Assembly: GCF_009856295.1 (NCBI RefSeq) | Contig: NZ_WMEU01000001.1 | Span: 310,001-374,000, forward strand | From: Pontibacillus yanchengensis | Lineage (GTDB): Bacteria; Bacillota; Bacilli; Bacillales; BH030062 | Length of the DNA stretch: 64,000 bases | Reading direction: 5' to 3' | Shown here: piece by piece, positions 26,222 through 36,012 of the stretch | How the letters are laid out: every line of letters begins with the position of its first letter | Position numbering within the stretch: position 1 is the stretch's first letter | Translations under genes and position numbers: made by a program | The notes under the pieces: generated by a model | Database searches by the model: none | Seen by the model: only the letters and a program-made list of their open reading frames with translations | Told to the model about the DNA's origin: nothing

Positions 26222-26566
26222 TTAGCGAAGTTCTTTGATACGTGCTGCTTTACCACGTAGATTACGTAGATAATAAAGTTTAGCACGACGTACTTTACCA
26301 CGACGACTTACTTCGATTTTATCAACGCGTGGAGAATGTACAGGGAATGTACGCTCAATACCTACACCGTAAGAAATCTTACGTACTGTAAATGTTTCGG
26401 AAATTCCTCCGCCACGGCGCTTGATTACTACACCTTCGAAAACCTGGATACGTTCACGGTTACCTTCAACAACCTTAACGTGAACCTTAACAGTGTCACC
26501 TGCTTTGAATTTAGGAAGGTCTGTACGTAGTTGGTCTTGTGTTACTTCTTGGATTAAGTTTTGCAT
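26222..26566 (-). CDS. rplS: 50S ribosomal protein L19
   Basis: A 114-residue ribosomal protein at the 30S-50S interface. [21 protein letters not shown] and [20 protein letters not shown] are standard L19 blocks. The frame is open seven codons further, but those overlap the AGGAGTG binding site, so the ATG at 26566 was chosen. It has its own promoter and an L19 leader structure, which points to feedback control. Confidence 0.97.
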   Translation of the reverse strand: MQNLIQEVTQDQLRTDLPKFKAGDTVKVHVKVVEGNRERIQVFEGVVIKRRGGGISETFTVRKISYGVGIERTFPVHSPRVDKIEVSRRGKVRRAKLYYLRNLRGKAARIKELR

Positions 26567-26588
26567 CCTTTTTTCACTCCTCTTCACT

Positions 26589-26624
26589 AATGCTCATGCC
26601 TGGATAACCTAGCAGCGGAACATC
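26589..26624 (-). ncRNA. L19 (rplS) leader RNA structure
   Basis: Immediately upstream of the rplS binding site the RNA folds into two nested stems: an outer 7-bp pairing GATGTTC/GAGCATT, and an inner hairpin TGCT-A-GG (loop TTAT) CC-A-GGCA. This matches my memory of the Rfam L19 leader found upstream of rplS in Bacilli, thought to allow autogenous control by L19. The family match was not checked. Confidence 0.7.
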
Positions 26625-26662
26625 GTTTTATTCTTAAGTACGATCACTTAAGCACAAGGTTT

Positions 26663-26691
26663 AATATATCATAATTAAACTATGACTGCAA
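26663..26691 (-). promoter_or_regulatory. Sigma-A promoter of rplS
   Basis: On the minus strand TTGCAG (26686-26691) and TATATT (26663-26668) are 17 nt apart, just after the trmD stop codon. The transcript would start near 26656 and carry the L19 leader at 26589-26624. Confidence 0.75.
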
Positions 26692-26698
26692 TATTTGA

Positions 26699-27436
26699 TC
26701 ACTCATTTTCCCATGATTCTATCCATTCTTTTTCCTTTTCACTCAAAGGATAGTCACGTAATAAATCTTCACGTCGCTTATACGTCCTCAAAAGGGATTG
26801 TTGATGTCGCCATTCGTCAATTTTAGCATGATTTCCAGAAAACAAGACTTCTGGAACGTGCATCCCGCGGAAATCTCTTGGTCGAGTATAATGGGGGTGT
26901 TCCAATAATCCGTTTGAAAATGAATCTTCTGGTGCAGAGGATTCATTACCTAGCACACTTGGGAGAAGTCTTACAACACTATCCATGACGACCATAGCTC
27001 CAAGCTCTCCACCCGTTAACACATAATCCCCAATTGAAATCTCATCTGTGACAAGATGCGTTCGAATACGTTCATCATAGCCTTCATAATGTCCGCACAG
27101 AAAGATAAGGTGGTCCTCTTGTGCTAACTCCTCTGCCTTTTGTTGAGAGTGAGGTTCGCCTTGCGGGCATAGAAGGATAATCCGTGGATACTTGGTTTGA
27201 TTTGATGTGTCTTTAATAGCATCTACTGCATCAAAAATAGGTTGAGGTGACAATACCATTCCCGCACCTCCACCATAAGGCGTATCATCCACTTTATTGT
27301 GTTTGCTCTCGGTGTACTCTCTAAAATTTATGGTGTTGTAGGAGAAGGCATTCATATCTTGTGCTCGCTTCATGATTGATGAATTTAATACTCCATCAAA
27401 CATTTCTGGAAATAGTGTAAGAATATCGATATGCAT
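26699..27436 (-). CDS. trmD: tRNA (guanine-N1)-methyltransferase TrmD
   Basis: A 245-residue SPOUT-class enzyme that makes m1G37 in tRNAs reading CNN codons and prevents frameshifting. The start [20 protein letters not shown], the knot block [12 protein letters not shown] and [16 protein letters not shown] are diagnostic. Its ATG overlaps the rimM TGA by one base, so translation is coupled. Confidence 0.97.
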   Translation of the reverse strand: MHIDILTLFPEMFDGVLNSSIMKRAQDMNAFSYNTINFREYTESKHNKVDDTPYGGGAGMVLSPQPIFDAVDAIKDTSNQTKYPRIILLCPQGEPHSQQKAEELAQEDHLIFLCGHYEGYDERIRTHLVTDEISIGDYVLTGGELGAMVVMDSVVRLLPSVLGNESSAPEDSFSNGLLEHPHYTRPRDFRGMHVPEVLFSGNHAKIDEWRHQQSLLRTYKRREDLLRDYPLSEKEKEWIESWENE

Positions 27437-27954
27437 CAGTCTAGCAGCCCTTCCATAGGATTAATGACAATTCTCTGTTGTTCTATATCCACCTCGTAAA
27501 CAATTTGTTCAATATAGGGAATCATTGCATCCTTTTGTTGTTTTCGTTTTACTACCCATACATCATTTGCGCCTGGGGATAAAATCTCCTTCACAGTTCC
27601 TACTTCTTCACCATCTGTTGTAACAACATGACAACCAATGATTTCACGGTAATAGAATTCTCCTTCATCCAAAGGGGTTTGTTGCTCTTGTGTAATAGAA
27701 AGAGAGCCACCTTTAAACGCTTCAACCTCATTCAGGCCATCATACCCCTGAAAATGAAGAAGGTGAAAGTTCTTATGCATGCGATGCCCGTCTATAGTTA
27801 GTTCCATTATGTTTTGACCATTTGCATTTTTCCAATACACGATATTACCCGGCTCAAATCGATCCTCAAAATCTGTAACTTTAATAACGCGTACTTCTCC
27901 TCGTACACCATGTGTGTTCACAATTTTTCCTACTGTAAATAATTGTTCTTCCAT
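27436..27954 (-). CDS. rimM: Ribosome maturation factor RimM
   Basis: About 172 residues, with an N-terminal RimM domain ([17 protein letters not shown]) and a C-terminal PRC-barrel ([18 protein letters not shown], then NDVWVV). It assists 16S rRNA processing and assembly of the 30S head around S19. The GTG three codons upstream is part of the AGGTGA binding site, so the ATG at 27954 was taken. The operon order ylqD-rimM-trmD is standard. Confidence 0.95.
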   Translation of the reverse strand: MEEQLFTVGKIVNTHGVRGEVRVIKVTDFEDRFEPGNIVYWKNANGQNIMELTIDGHRMHKNFHLLHFQGYDGLNEVEAFKGGSLSITQEQQTPLDEGEFYYREIIGCHVVTTDGEEVGTVKEILSPGANDVWVVKRKQQKDAMIPYIEQIVYEVDIEQQRIVINPMEGLLD

Positions 27955-27963
27955 TCTTATCAC

Positions 27964-28353
27964 CTATTCATCAATTCTGATTACTTTGCCATCTTCGACG
28001 ATGATGGCGCCATTATTCATGATACTATCCCAATCGTCACCAACGTTAACTTCAACAATTGTTTCTACTTCATCTTCCGTTATTTCACTGCCTAATGGTA
28101 ATACATTCAATTGCTCTAATTTATAATCCACCCATCGTATTTTTTCTTTGCGACGGTCAATCTCACGTTGAAATCGTTTCGATACTTCTTCACGGGACAC
28201 ATTTTGTTTCATTTCTATTTTTCTCTTTTCAAAAGACAGTTGCTGGCACTCCTGATCTAATTGTGTCTTTTGTTTCTCGAAATCATTGGCTAGCTTTTGC
28301 TTACTCAATTCAGTAAGTATTTGTTTAACGGGAACCTTTTTCATTATTCTCAT
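27964..28353 (-). CDS. ylqD: YlqD family protein
   Basis: A 129-residue charged protein with a long coiled coil (about residues 15-80) and a small beta-rich end (VNVGDDWDSIMNNGAIIVEDGKVIRIDE). It matches YlqD of Bacilli by position and character; function unknown. It overlaps the operon start of rimM with 9 bp between stop and ATG, and its own ATG follows GGAGGACGG. Some relatives are described as YlqD proteins only. Confidence 0.82.
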   Translation of the reverse strand: MRIMKKVPVKQILTELSKQKLANDFEKQKTQLDQECQQLSFEKRKIEMKQNVSREEVSKRFQREIDRRKEKIRWVDYKLEQLNVLPLGSEITEDEVETIVEVNVGDDWDSIMNNGAIIVEDGKVIRIDE

Positions 28354-28429
28354 GATTCCGTCCTCCGTATTCTATCTTGAACTAGATTTTTACACTCATT
28401 TCAAGTCCTTTAAGTTAAAGAAGAAGGTC

Positions 28430-28737
28430 AAAGCATGAAATGGTTAACATAGCGTAAAAAACTGATACTAGACATCTATGAGTTACAATTTCTTTACTTA
28501 CAAGAAAAGCGCAAGTGCACTGCTATCAACTTATATGCTGCGGCCTACACAACGTAGATTGGTTCGATATTGCTGCGTGAAGCAACAGCCTTAATCAAGC
28601 TTCCCTGCATCCACAGTAAATAAAGGGAAAAACCAAAGCATACGCGATTCGATATTAACTTATCGACCGGAGGTGAAGGAAGCTACTAGTGGGGTGGACG
28701 CTGAAGCTATGTATCTAAGTGCCTAATTTCATGCTTT
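28430..28737. repeat. 308-bp inverted-repeat element D (khpA-ylqD)
   Basis: A gene-free element bounded by perfect 12-bp inverted ends AAAGCATGAAAT (28430-28441) and ATTTCATGCTTT (28726-28737); a second perfect pair ACATAGC/GCTATGT lies inside (28447-28453, 28706-28712). The interior begins with AAAAGCGCAAGTGC and ends with GGACGCTGAAGC, which resembles intergenic repeats I recall from other Bacillaceae. It is unrelated to elements A-C. It could be a small mobile element or a structured RNA upstream of ylqD. Confidence 0.65.
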
Positions 28738-28743
28738 CTTTTC

Positions 28744-28776
28744 TTATAAAAAAAGGGAAAGGTCTCCCCTCCCCTT
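28744..28776 (-). terminator. Rho-independent terminator after khpA
   Basis: On the minus strand an imperfect GC-rich stem (AAGGGGAGG against CCTTTCCCTT) is followed by a T7 run, directly after the khpA stop. It closes the rpsP-khpA transcript before element D. Confidence 0.8.
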
Positions 28777-28777
28777 T

Positions 28778-29005
28778 TCACATGATATCCAAGTAAACTC
28801 TTTTAGTTGAATTTGATGCTGCAGCATAGACAACGGTACGAATAGCCTTAGCTATACGACCATGTCTGCCGATCACCTTCCCTACATCTTCTTTATGAAC
28901 AGATAGATGATAGGTGATTTTGTTTTCTTCTTCCTGTTCATGAACAGTAACTTCATCAGGGTAATCGACGAGCGGTCTAACCATCGTTTCAATTAGGGCT
29001 TTCAT
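28778..29005 (-). CDS. khpA: KH-domain RNA-binding protein KhpA (YlqC)
   Basis: A 75-residue single KH-domain protein. The GxxG loop is GRHG at residues 46-49 within DVGKVIGRHGRIAKAIRTVV. KhpA forms a complex with KhpB (Jag) and binds many RNAs, affecting cell elongation and division in streptococci and other Firmicutes. It lies 14 bp after rpsP, the usual pair. Confidence 0.95.
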   Translation of the reverse strand: MKALIETMVRPLVDYPDEVTVHEQEEENKITYHLSVHKEDVGKVIGRHGRIAKAIRTVVYAAASNSTKRVYLDIM

Positions 29006-29019
29006 GATATCACACTACT

Positions 29020-29292
29020 TTACTTTTGAGTTTTTTGTGCGTGAAACTTCTCCATGATGCCTTGTTTTGAGAATAGGTTGCGTACTGTATCAGATGGCTT
29101 AGCACCTTTTGTCATCCAATCAAGTGCTTTTTCTTCGTTTACAGTAACCTCAGTTGGATTAGCTGTTGGGTTGTACGTTCCAATCTCTTCGATGAAACGA
29201 CCATCACGTGGTGAACGAGAATCTGCTACGACTAGACGATAGAAAGGGTTACGCTTTGAACCCATACGTTTTAGACGAATTTTTGTTGCCAT
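29020..29292 (-). CDS. rpsP: 30S ribosomal protein S16
   Basis: A 90-residue ribosomal protein beginning [26 protein letters not shown], the S16 signature. The frame is open 24 codons further upstream, but that part overlaps the promoter and the ATG at 29292 follows a GGAGG sequence. It is co-transcribed with khpA from the promoter at 29347-29375. Confidence 0.98.
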   Translation of the reverse strand: MATKIRLKRMGSKRNPFYRLVVADSRSPRDGRFIEEIGTYNPTANPTEVTVNEEKALDWMTKGAKPSDTVRNLFSKQGIMEKFHAQKTQK

Positions 29293-29346
29293 ATTATAAA
29301 ACCTCCATATTTTTAATTCATTAATAATATCATTACACAAGTAAAG

Positions 29347-29375
29347 ATTGTAGCAGACAATCAAAAGTGTGTAAA
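29347..29375 (-). promoter_or_regulatory. Sigma-A promoter of rpsP-khpA
   Basis: On the minus strand TTTACA (29370-29375) and TACAAT (29347-29352) are 17 nt apart, ending 54 bp before the rpsP start. This is a good vegetative promoter for a ribosomal-protein gene. Confidence 0.72.
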
Positions 29376-29433
29376 GTGTTTTTACATTACATTCTAAAAA
29401 TTGTGTGAGTCATGGACGAACTACTGCCGTTTT

Positions 29434-30783
29434 TTACATGAAAGGCATTTTAAATCCACCGCCACCTTTGCCTTTTTTGCCTTTTTGATTGGTCATTTGC
29501 TTCATCATTTTCTTCATATCACTAAACTGCTTAAGAAGTCTATTCACTTCAGCAACAGTACGACCTGAACCTTTGGCAATACGTTTTTTACGGCTGGCGT
29601 TCATGATACTAGGATCCTCACGTTCTTTCTTGGTCATAGACTGAATGATGGCCTCTATGTGGTTGAGTTGCTTTTCATCAACCTGAGCGTTCTTAAGACC
29701 TTTCATTTTATCTGCTCCGGGAATCATACCTATGAGTTCATCAAGAGGACCCATATTTCGGACTTGTCCCATTTGTTCTAGGAAATCATCCAATGTAAAG
29801 GACGCGTCCTTCATTTTTTGTTCAAGCTGTTTGGCTTGATCTTCATCGACTTCATTTTGAGCTTTTTCAATCAGGCTGAGCATATCACCCATTCCCAAAA
29901 TACGCTGGGCCATACGATCTGGATAGAAAGGCTCTAATTGGTCAAGCTTTTCACCCATACCTGCAAATTTAATCGGTTTATCGGTTACAGCTTTAATGGA
30001 TAATGCTGCACCACCACGTGTATCACCATCTAGCTTAGTTAATACAACGCCCGTAACATCTAACTGTTCATTAAAGGTTTCAGCAACATTAACAGCATCT
30101 TGACCTGTCATAGCGTCAACAACAAGGAATGTTTCATTTGGTTGAACATTTTGACGTATTTGCTGGAGTTCATCCATTAGATGTTCATCGACATGCAAAC
30201 GACCAGCCGTGTCAATAATAACGTAATCATTGTGGTTGTCTTTTGCTTGTTGAATAGCCTCATTTGCAATATCTACTGGGTTTGCTTCTGTACCTTTTGA
30301 AAACACAGGCATATCAAGCTGTTTCCCCAATGTTTCTAACTGATTAATGGCTGCAGGACGATAAACGTCGGCTGCTACAAGTAAAGGATTACGATTATGC
30401 TGCTTGCGAAGATGGTTTGCTAACTTCCCTGTAGTGGTGGTTTTACCCGCACCTTGTAAACCAACCATCATAATGACAGTTGGTGGCCGGTTCGCAACAG
30501 CAATCTTGCTTTGCTCCCCACCCATTAAGTCCGTCAACTCTTCCTTGACCACTTTAATCACTTGTTGACCAGGGGTAAGACTTTGCATGACCTCTTGACC
30601 TACTGCACGCTCTTTAATGCGTTTAATAAAGTCTTTTACAACCTTAAAGTTAACGTCTGCTTCTAGTAATGCAAGACGTACTTCACGGGTCATTTCTTTC
30701 ACATCAGCTTCGGTAACCTTACCTTTGCCTTTTATCTTTTGAAACGTATTTTGCAGTCGGTCGGCTAACCCTTCAAATGCCAT
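29434..30783 (-). CDS. ffh: Signal recognition particle protein Ffh
   Basis: A 449-residue SRP54-type GTPase that binds signal sequences and 4.5S/6S scRNA. N domain at 1-90, G domain with G1 GLQGAGKTTTTGKLA at 108-121 and DTAGRL, then the Met-rich M domain (DPSIMNASRKKRIAKGSG and LKQFSDMKKMMKQM) that holds the signal peptide. It ends in a Gly/Lys-rich tail. It follows ylxM by 13 bp. Confidence 0.98.
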   Translation of the reverse strand: MAFEGLADRLQNTFQKIKGKGKVTEADVKEMTREVRLALLEADVNFKVVKDFIKRIKERAVGQEVMQSLTPGQQVIKVVKEELTDLMGGEQSKIAVANRPPTVIMMVGLQGAGKTTTTGKLANHLRKQHNRNPLLVAADVYRPAAINQLETLGKQLDMPVFSKGTEANPVDIANEAIQQAKDNHNDYVIIDTAGRLHVDEHLMDELQQIRQNVQPNETFLVVDAMTGQDAVNVAETFNEQLDVTGVVLTKLDGDTRGGAALSIKAVTDKPIKFAGMGEKLDQLEPFYPDRMAQRILGMGDMLSLIEKAQNEVDEDQAKQLEQKMKDASFTLDDFLEQMGQVRNMGPLDELIGMIPGADKMKGLKNAQVDEKQLNHIEAIIQSMTKKEREDPSIMNASRKKRIAKGSGRTVAEVNRLLKQFSDMKKMMKQMTNQKGKKGKGGGGFKMPFM

Positions 30784-30796
30784 ATAAGCCGTCCTC

Positions 30797-31120
30797 CTAA
30801 TCTAAATTCTCAAGTGTATGAATGATGTCTAATACATCATCATGACCTTGTTGAATGGAATCTTTCAATTGATCGAGCAGCTGCTGCCGCCTTTGGAAAC
30901 GTTCATACAAGTGCAACTTTGTTTCATATTCTTCTAACATGGTTTCTGTACGTCTAATATTATCATAGACGGCTTGACGACTCACATCGAATGTATCGGA
31001 AATCTCCCCTAAAGAATAATCTTCAAGGTAATAATACTCCATGTAACTACGCTGTTTATCGGTAAGCAATTCTTGATAAAAATCAAATAAATAGTTCATG
31101 CGTGTTGTTTTTTCAAGCAA
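30797..31120 (-). CDS. ylxM: SRP-associated DNA-binding-like protein YlxM
   Basis: A 107-residue helix-turn-helix protein of the UPF0122 family; [23 protein letters not shown] and [22 protein letters not shown] are diagnostic. It is encoded just before ffh in most Firmicutes and has been linked to SRP assembly in streptococci. The TTG at 31120, 8 nt after AAGGAG, matches the B. subtilis N-terminus better than the GTG at 31129, which overlaps the binding site. Confidence 0.93.
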   Translation of the reverse strand: MLEKTTRMNYLFDFYQELLTDKQRSYMEYYYLEDYSLGEISDTFDVSRQAVYDNIRRTETMLEEYETKLHLYERFQRRQQLLDQLKDSIQQGHDDVLDIIHTLENLD

Positions 31121-31162
31121 AGCAAGCACTCCTTGTTAAGTGAAAAGCCTTTACATATACAA

Positions 31163-31192
31163 ATAGTACAAAATGTAGTAGGCGTCTGTCAA
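31163..31192 (-). promoter_or_regulatory. Sigma-A promoter of ylxM-ffh
   Basis: On the minus strand a consensus TTGACA (31187-31192) and TACTAT (31163-31168) with an 18-nt spacer lie 42 bp before the ylxM start, immediately after ftsY. Confidence 0.72.
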
Positions 31193-31207
31193 GGCTAGAC
31201 CTTGAAA

Positions 31208-32284
31208 TTATGAGGATTGTTCTTCCTGTTCTTCTAGCATATCTGCAAATAGCCCATACACAAAGGCATGTGCATCAAAAGCTTGTAGATCGGTAACTTT
31301 TTCCCCTAAACCTACATACTTAACAGGTATATCTAATTCATTGCGAATCGCCATGACAATACCACCTTTAGCTGTCCCATCAAGTTTTGTCAATACGATT
31401 CCTGATACGTTTGTACTCTCAGAAAATGTTTTTGCCTGACTTAGAGCATTCTGACCCGTGGTAGCATCTAGTACAAGTAATGATTCATGAGGTGCGCCTG
31501 GTATTTCACGTTCAATAACACGTTTCACCTTAGAGAGTTCATTCATCAAATTCACTTTGTTTTGGAGACGTCCTGCTGTGTCACATAGAAGTACATCAGC
31601 GCCTTTTGATTTAGCTGACTGGATTCCATCATAGATAACTGCAGCTGGGTCACTGCCTTCGCTATGTTTAATAACAGGTACATTCACTCGTTGACCCCAA
31701 ATTTCTAATTGCTCTATCGCACCTGCACGGAATGTATCTCCTGCTGCTAGAACAACATTTTTCCCTTGGTCTTTCAAACGCTGAGCCATCTTTCCGATTG
31801 TAGTTGTCTTTCCTACTCCATTTACACCGACAAATAGAATAACAGATAGACCATCTTCATTTAACTGAAGTTCTTCTATTTCCTCCTCATCATCACCATA
31901 ATAGATTTCAACCAGTTTCTGGGAGATAACTTCTTTCATTCTGGAACTGTCTTTAATATTTTGCCGTTTCACTTCCATTTTCAGCTCGTCAATCAATTCC
32001 ATAACAGTATTGACGCCTACGTCAGCAGATATAAGAATCTCCTCTAATTCTTCAAAGAATTCTTCATCAACAGTACGATACTTGGCAACGAGGTCGTTCA
32101 CTTTACTAGCAAAAGAATTTCGAGTTTTGGAAAGCCCTTCTTTAAACTTGTCAGAGATGGTTTCCTTTTCCTCTACTTCTGCATTTTCTTCCTCATCACC
32201 TTGGGTTTCTGAAGTAATTAGACTTTCTTGTTCTTCTTCCTCTTTTTTTGTAATCTTTTCCTTCAATTTTTTAAAGAAACTCAT
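31208..32284 (-). CDS. ftsY: Signal recognition particle receptor FtsY
   Basis: About 358 residues. A short acidic A domain (MSFFKKLKEKITKKEEEE) precedes the NG GTPase: G1 GVNGVGKTTTIGKMA near residue 155, DTAGRLQNKVNLMNEL and TKLDGTAKGG. It receives SRP-ribosome complexes at the membrane. An in-frame start two codons earlier is possible; 32284 gives the usual N-terminus and 9-nt spacing to AAAGGA. It follows smc by 17 bp. Confidence 0.97.
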   Translation of the reverse strand: MSFFKKLKEKITKKEEEEQESLITSETQGDEEENAEVEEKETISDKFKEGLSKTRNSFASKVNDLVAKYRTVDEEFFEELEEILISADVGVNTVMELIDELKMEVKRQNIKDSSRMKEVISQKLVEIYYGDDEEEIEELQLNEDGLSVILFVGVNGVGKTTTIGKMAQRLKDQGKNVVLAAGDTFRAGAIEQLEIWGQRVNVPVIKHSEGSDPAAVIYDGIQSAKSKGADVLLCDTAGRLQNKVNLMNELSKVKRVIEREIPGAPHESLLVLDATTGQNALSQAKTFSESTNVSGIVLTKLDGTAKGGIVMAIRNELDIPVKYVGLGEKVTDLQAFDAHAFVYGLFADMLEEQEEQSS

Positions 32285-32301
32285 CTTCACTCATCCTTTC
32301 A

Positions 32302-35300
32302 TTATATGGTTGCGCCTTCTACTAATTCCTTTGTTTCCTCTAATCGAACAGATACAAGCTTAGATACACCAGACTCGGGCATGGTTACACCATATAGTAC
32401 ATCCGCTTCTTCCATTGTTCCCTTACGGTGAGTGATAACAATAAATTGCGTTTTTTCACTAAATGCTTTTAAATATCTGGCAAATCGATTTACATTGGCT
32501 TCGTCTAACGCTGCCTCTACTTCATCTAGTACACAGAAAGGAACTGGTCGCACCTTAAGGATTGCAAACAATAAAGCTATTGCGGTAAGAGCGCGTTCTC
32601 CCCCAGATAATAACCCTAAATGCTGAAGTTTTTTACCAGGTGGTTGTGCGACAATCTCAATACCAGTTTCTAATATGTTTTCCGGGTCTGTCATACGTAA
32701 ATCAGCTCTTCCACCGCCAAATAATTCTTTGAATACAACAGTAAATTGTTCTTTGATTTGAGAAAAAGTCTGTTCAAAGCGTCGTTCCATTTCTTCATCC
32801 ATCTCAGCAATGACATTATAGAGGGTCGATTTCGCCTCAAGTAAATCGTTTTGCTGATCCGTTAAAAAGGTATGGCGTTCAAGAATACGATCATATTCTT
32901 CAATCGCGCCAAGGTTTACGGTACCCAATTCTTCAATACCACGCTTGATCAGCTTCACCTTCGTCTGAGTTTCTTCCATATTTTCTGTTTTAGGATACGT
33001 TGCTTTTGCCTTTTCATAGGTTAGCATGTACTCAGTACTAAGGTGCTCAAGGCGATTTTCAAGCTCGACATCTAATCGATTGGATTTAACTTCCTTATCT
33101 TGAATGTCGTTAACTACCGATTGATGGTTCCGCTTCATTTCTTTCAATTCATGCTCAATATCTTCTATCGCCTGTGACCGTTTACTTCGTTCTTCCCGAC
33201 GGCTCTGAATTAATTCTGTATTTGACTCTTTGTATTTACGTTTTTCTTGAATTTTTTCTTGTAAGTCTTCTTGAGTATCCCCATTATCGGTTAATTGCTG
33301 TAAGTCATCGAGGTGCTTTTGCTGCTTTTTTATGGTCTCATTACGCTCAGCTAATTGGTTCTGAAGCGTTGTGGTTTTTTCATTCTGATTTTGCACCTGT
33401 GTTTGTTGTTCAGCAAATTGAACATTCAGATGATTCAGTTGTTGTTGGAGCTGTTCTTCGTTTGCTTTTTGAGAACTTTGTTGATATGTTAATTCATCAA
33501 TTCGTTTCTGAACATGTTGCAAGTGCTGATCTATCTCTTCTAGTTCCGTATATAACTCTTCATTTCGTGCGTGAAGCTGGTTATAATCCGTTTCAAATTG
33601 AGCTTTGTCTTGATCGTATAGCTTGAGATGATCATTTAAATTTTGCTCTTTTAGCTCTAACTCTCTTACGTTAGATTTTATTTGCTGTTCCTCTGTTCGA
33701 TACTGATCTAACTTCTCATGTAGCGATCGTACCTCATGTTGTTTTGTAGTGATATCATTTTTTAAATTTTTAACTTCTTCTTCAAATTGACGAGCTCGTT
33801 GCTCATAATGAGAAAGCCTATCCTTTAATTCTTCTAATTCCTTTTCTCTTGTGAATAGCGATTGATTGCTTTTCTTTTGAGCACCACCCGTCATGGAACC
33901 GCCTGGATTCACAACATCGCCTTCGAGGGTTACAATACGGAACTTCCTACCAGTTGCACTCGCCATTTCATTTGCATCCTTCAACGTCTTTGCAATGATT
34001 ACATGTCCCATTAGATGCTTAATGACGGTTTCATACTTTGCGTCATAACGAATTAACTCGGATGCTACTCCCACAAATCCATCATACTGTTTGACGGTAT
34101 TTAGACGTTCTCCAGGTATATACTTCGATTGAATAGTAGGTAAGGGTAAAAATGTTGCTCTTCCTTTATTATTCTTTTTAAGCCAATTAATCGATTGTCT
34201 GGCATTTTGCTCATTATCAACGACCACATGTTGAGCTTGGGCACCTAAGGTTGTTTCGATAGCTGTGAGATAATCACTTGGAATGTCAATTAATTCTGCA
34301 ACAGCACCCTCAATACCTACCAACTCATTATTTTGACGAGCCTTTAATACTTCTTTGACACCTTGAAAAAATCCTGCAAAGTCTTCTTTCATTTCCTCCA
34401 GCATTTCTTTTTTAGAGCGTAGCTTCTCAATATGTTGGTATCCCTTATAAAGTTTAGATTGTTGTTCTTGATAGTCTTCATTGGATTTATCTACTTGTTG
34501 CTGCAATGTAGCAAGTTCTTGCTCTGCTTGCTTTCGTTGTATCGAAGTCTCATCTAGACTAGACTGGGCAGATTCTTTCTGACTTTGTATTTGTGTCCGC
34601 TCTTCTAAGAGTCCCTTAAACTTGTCTTCCAAACGAGTGTTTTTTACATCCGTCTGTTGTAGTTGTTGTTGAATAGACTGTTGCTCGTTACGTTTTGCTG
34701 CCTGTTGATTCAAGTACTCAATATAATCACTTTTTAACTCTTCAATTAGCTCTTCGTGATCTTCACTAGCACTAACTAACTTTTCTTTCACATCATCTAG
34801 TTGCTTTTTTGTTTGATTCCGTTGTTCTTCATAGGCTTTTAGTTTAGATTGTTCTTCTTGGTAAGAGGACTCTTCTTGCTGCTGTTGCTTTCTTAACGAA
34901 GCCAAATCTTCTTCCATTTTCGTTTTATTTTCCGTATAATGCTTGTGTCGCTCAGATAGAAGTTCCTTTTTACCTTCAAGGTTTTCTAATTCTTGGGTTA
35001 GGATGAGCAATGATTCTTGAAGTTCTTCAATTGATTCATCCAAAGCTTGTATATGTGCTCTTTCTTCCTCTATCTTGGCTTCTTCGTTTTGTATTGTTGA
35101 TTGAAGCTTTCCTTCTTGTTCCTTTTGCGTTTCTATATCCTTAAGCATGGTTTCCCATTGTTCATGCAATGACTCTATTTCTGCTACAAGTAGTGATACC
35201 TCATGTTGTTCTAACTCTTCTTTCTTCTCAAGGTAGTCTTTGGCAATAGCAGCTTGTTCTTTTAATGGTTCAAGTTGGTTATCTATTTCATATATAATAT

Positions 35301-35877
35301 CTTCTACACGATTTAAGTTTTCTTGCGTTTCAGCTAACTTATACTCAGCTTTTTGCTTACGTTGTTTATATTTTAAAACTCCAGCTGCTTCTTCGAAAAT
35401 GGACCTTCTCTCTTCAGCTTTTGAGCTTAAAATTTCTTCCACCTTGCCTTGTGAAATAATGGAAAAAGCTTCTCGTCCTAGACCTGAATCCATGAACAAT
35501 TCAACAATATCCTTTAAACGACAGGATTGTTTATTAATATAAAATTCACTTTCTCCAGAACGATATACTCGCCTTGTTACGGAAACTTCTTGGTAATCTA
35601 TCGGTAATGCATGATCTTCATTATCTAGGGTTAAGGTGACTTCTGCAAAATTTAATCCGTTTCGAGTATCACTTCCTGCAAAAATGATATCCTCCATTTT
35701 CGCCCCTCTTAAGGATTTTGCAGATTGTTCACCTAACACCCAACGGACAGCATCTGTAATATTACTTTTACCGCTTCCGTTTGGGCCGACCACAGCCGTC
35801 ACTCCTGGTACAAAATCGACTGTTACTCTATCTGCAAACGATTTAAATCCTACTGTATCTAAACGTTTGAGGAACAT
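32302..35877 (-). CDS. smc: Chromosome partition protein Smc
   Basis: A 1191-residue condensin ATPase. The Walker A motif GPNGSGKSN is at residues 31-39; two long coiled coils (about 170-500 and 680-1010) flank the hinge (VEGAVAELIDI-like block through NPGGSMTGG, about 515-670); the C-terminal signature LLSGGERALTAIALLFAI and Walker B FCVLDEVEAALDEANV close the head. It organises and segregates the chromosome with ScpAB. In B. subtilis rnc lies directly upstream; here a DUF1128 gene and element B separate the two. Confidence 0.98.
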   Translation of the reverse strand: MFLKRLDTVGFKSFADRVTVDFVPGVTAVVGPNGSGKSNITDAVRWVLGEQSAKSLRGAKMEDIIFAGSDTRNGLNFAEVTLTLDNEDHALPIDYQEVSVTRRVYRSGESEFYINKQSCRLKDIVELFMDSGLGREAFSIISQGKVEEILSSKAEERRSIFEEAAGVLKYKQRKQKAEYKLAETQENLNRVEDIIYEIDNQLEPLKEQAAIAKDYLEKKEELEQHEVSLLVAEIESLHEQWETMLKDIETQKEQEGKLQSTIQNEEAKIEEERAHIQALDESIEELQESLLILTQELENLEGKKELLSERHKHYTENKTKMEEDLASLRKQQQQEESSYQEEQSKLKAYEEQRNQTKKQLDDVKEKLVSASEDHEELIEELKSDYIEYLNQQAAKRNEQQSIQQQLQQTDVKNTRLEDKFKGLLEERTQIQSQKESAQSSLDETSIQRKQAEQELATLQQQVDKSNEDYQEQQSKLYKGYQHIEKLRSKKEMLEEMKEDFAGFFQGVKEVLKARQNNELVGIEGAVAELIDIPSDYLTAIETTLGAQAQHVVVDNEQNARQSINWLKKNNKGRATFLPLPTIQSKYIPGERLNTVKQYDGFVGVASELIRYDAKYETVIKHLMGHVIIAKTLKDANEMASATGRKFRIVTLEGDVVNPGGSMTGGAQKKSNQSLFTREKELEELKDRLSHYEQRARQFEEEVKNLKNDITTKQHEVRSLHEKLDQYRTEEQQIKSNVRELELKEQNLNDHLKLYDQDKAQFETDYNQLHARNEELYTELEEIDQHLQHVQKRIDELTYQQSSQKANEEQLQQQLNHLNVQFAEQQTQVQNQNEKTTTLQNQLAERNETIKKQQKHLDDLQQLTDNGDTQEDLQEKIQEKRKYKESNTELIQSRREERSKRSQAIEDIEHELKEMKRNHQSVVNDIQDKEVKSNRLDVELENRLEHLSTEYMLTYEKAKATYPKTENMEETQTKVKLIKRGIEELGTVNLGAIEEYDRILERHTFLTDQQNDLLEAKSTLYNVIAEMDEEMERRFEQTFSQIKEQFTVVFKELFGGGRADLRMTDPENILETGIEIVAQPPGKKLQHLGLLSGGERALTAIALLFAILKVRPVPFCVLDEVEAALDEANVNRFARYLKAFSEKTQFIVITHRKGTMEEADVLYGVTMPESGVSKLVSVRLEETKELVEGATI

Positions 35878-36012
35878 ATTATTTCCTCCTATGTACTCTA
35901 CTTTTTTGTTTTTTTCTCAGATGTTATTTTCAATTTCAACTTATTTATTTTATCATAAACATTGAGGTCTTAGAAGAAACCATTCGAAAAGTGTAAAAGA
36001 GGAGCTGAAAAA

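Noticed and set aside
28354..28777. tRNA or rRNA fragment in the khpA-ylqD gap
   Set aside because: No cloverleaf, CCA end or rRNA motif; the pairing is explained by the inverted-repeat element.
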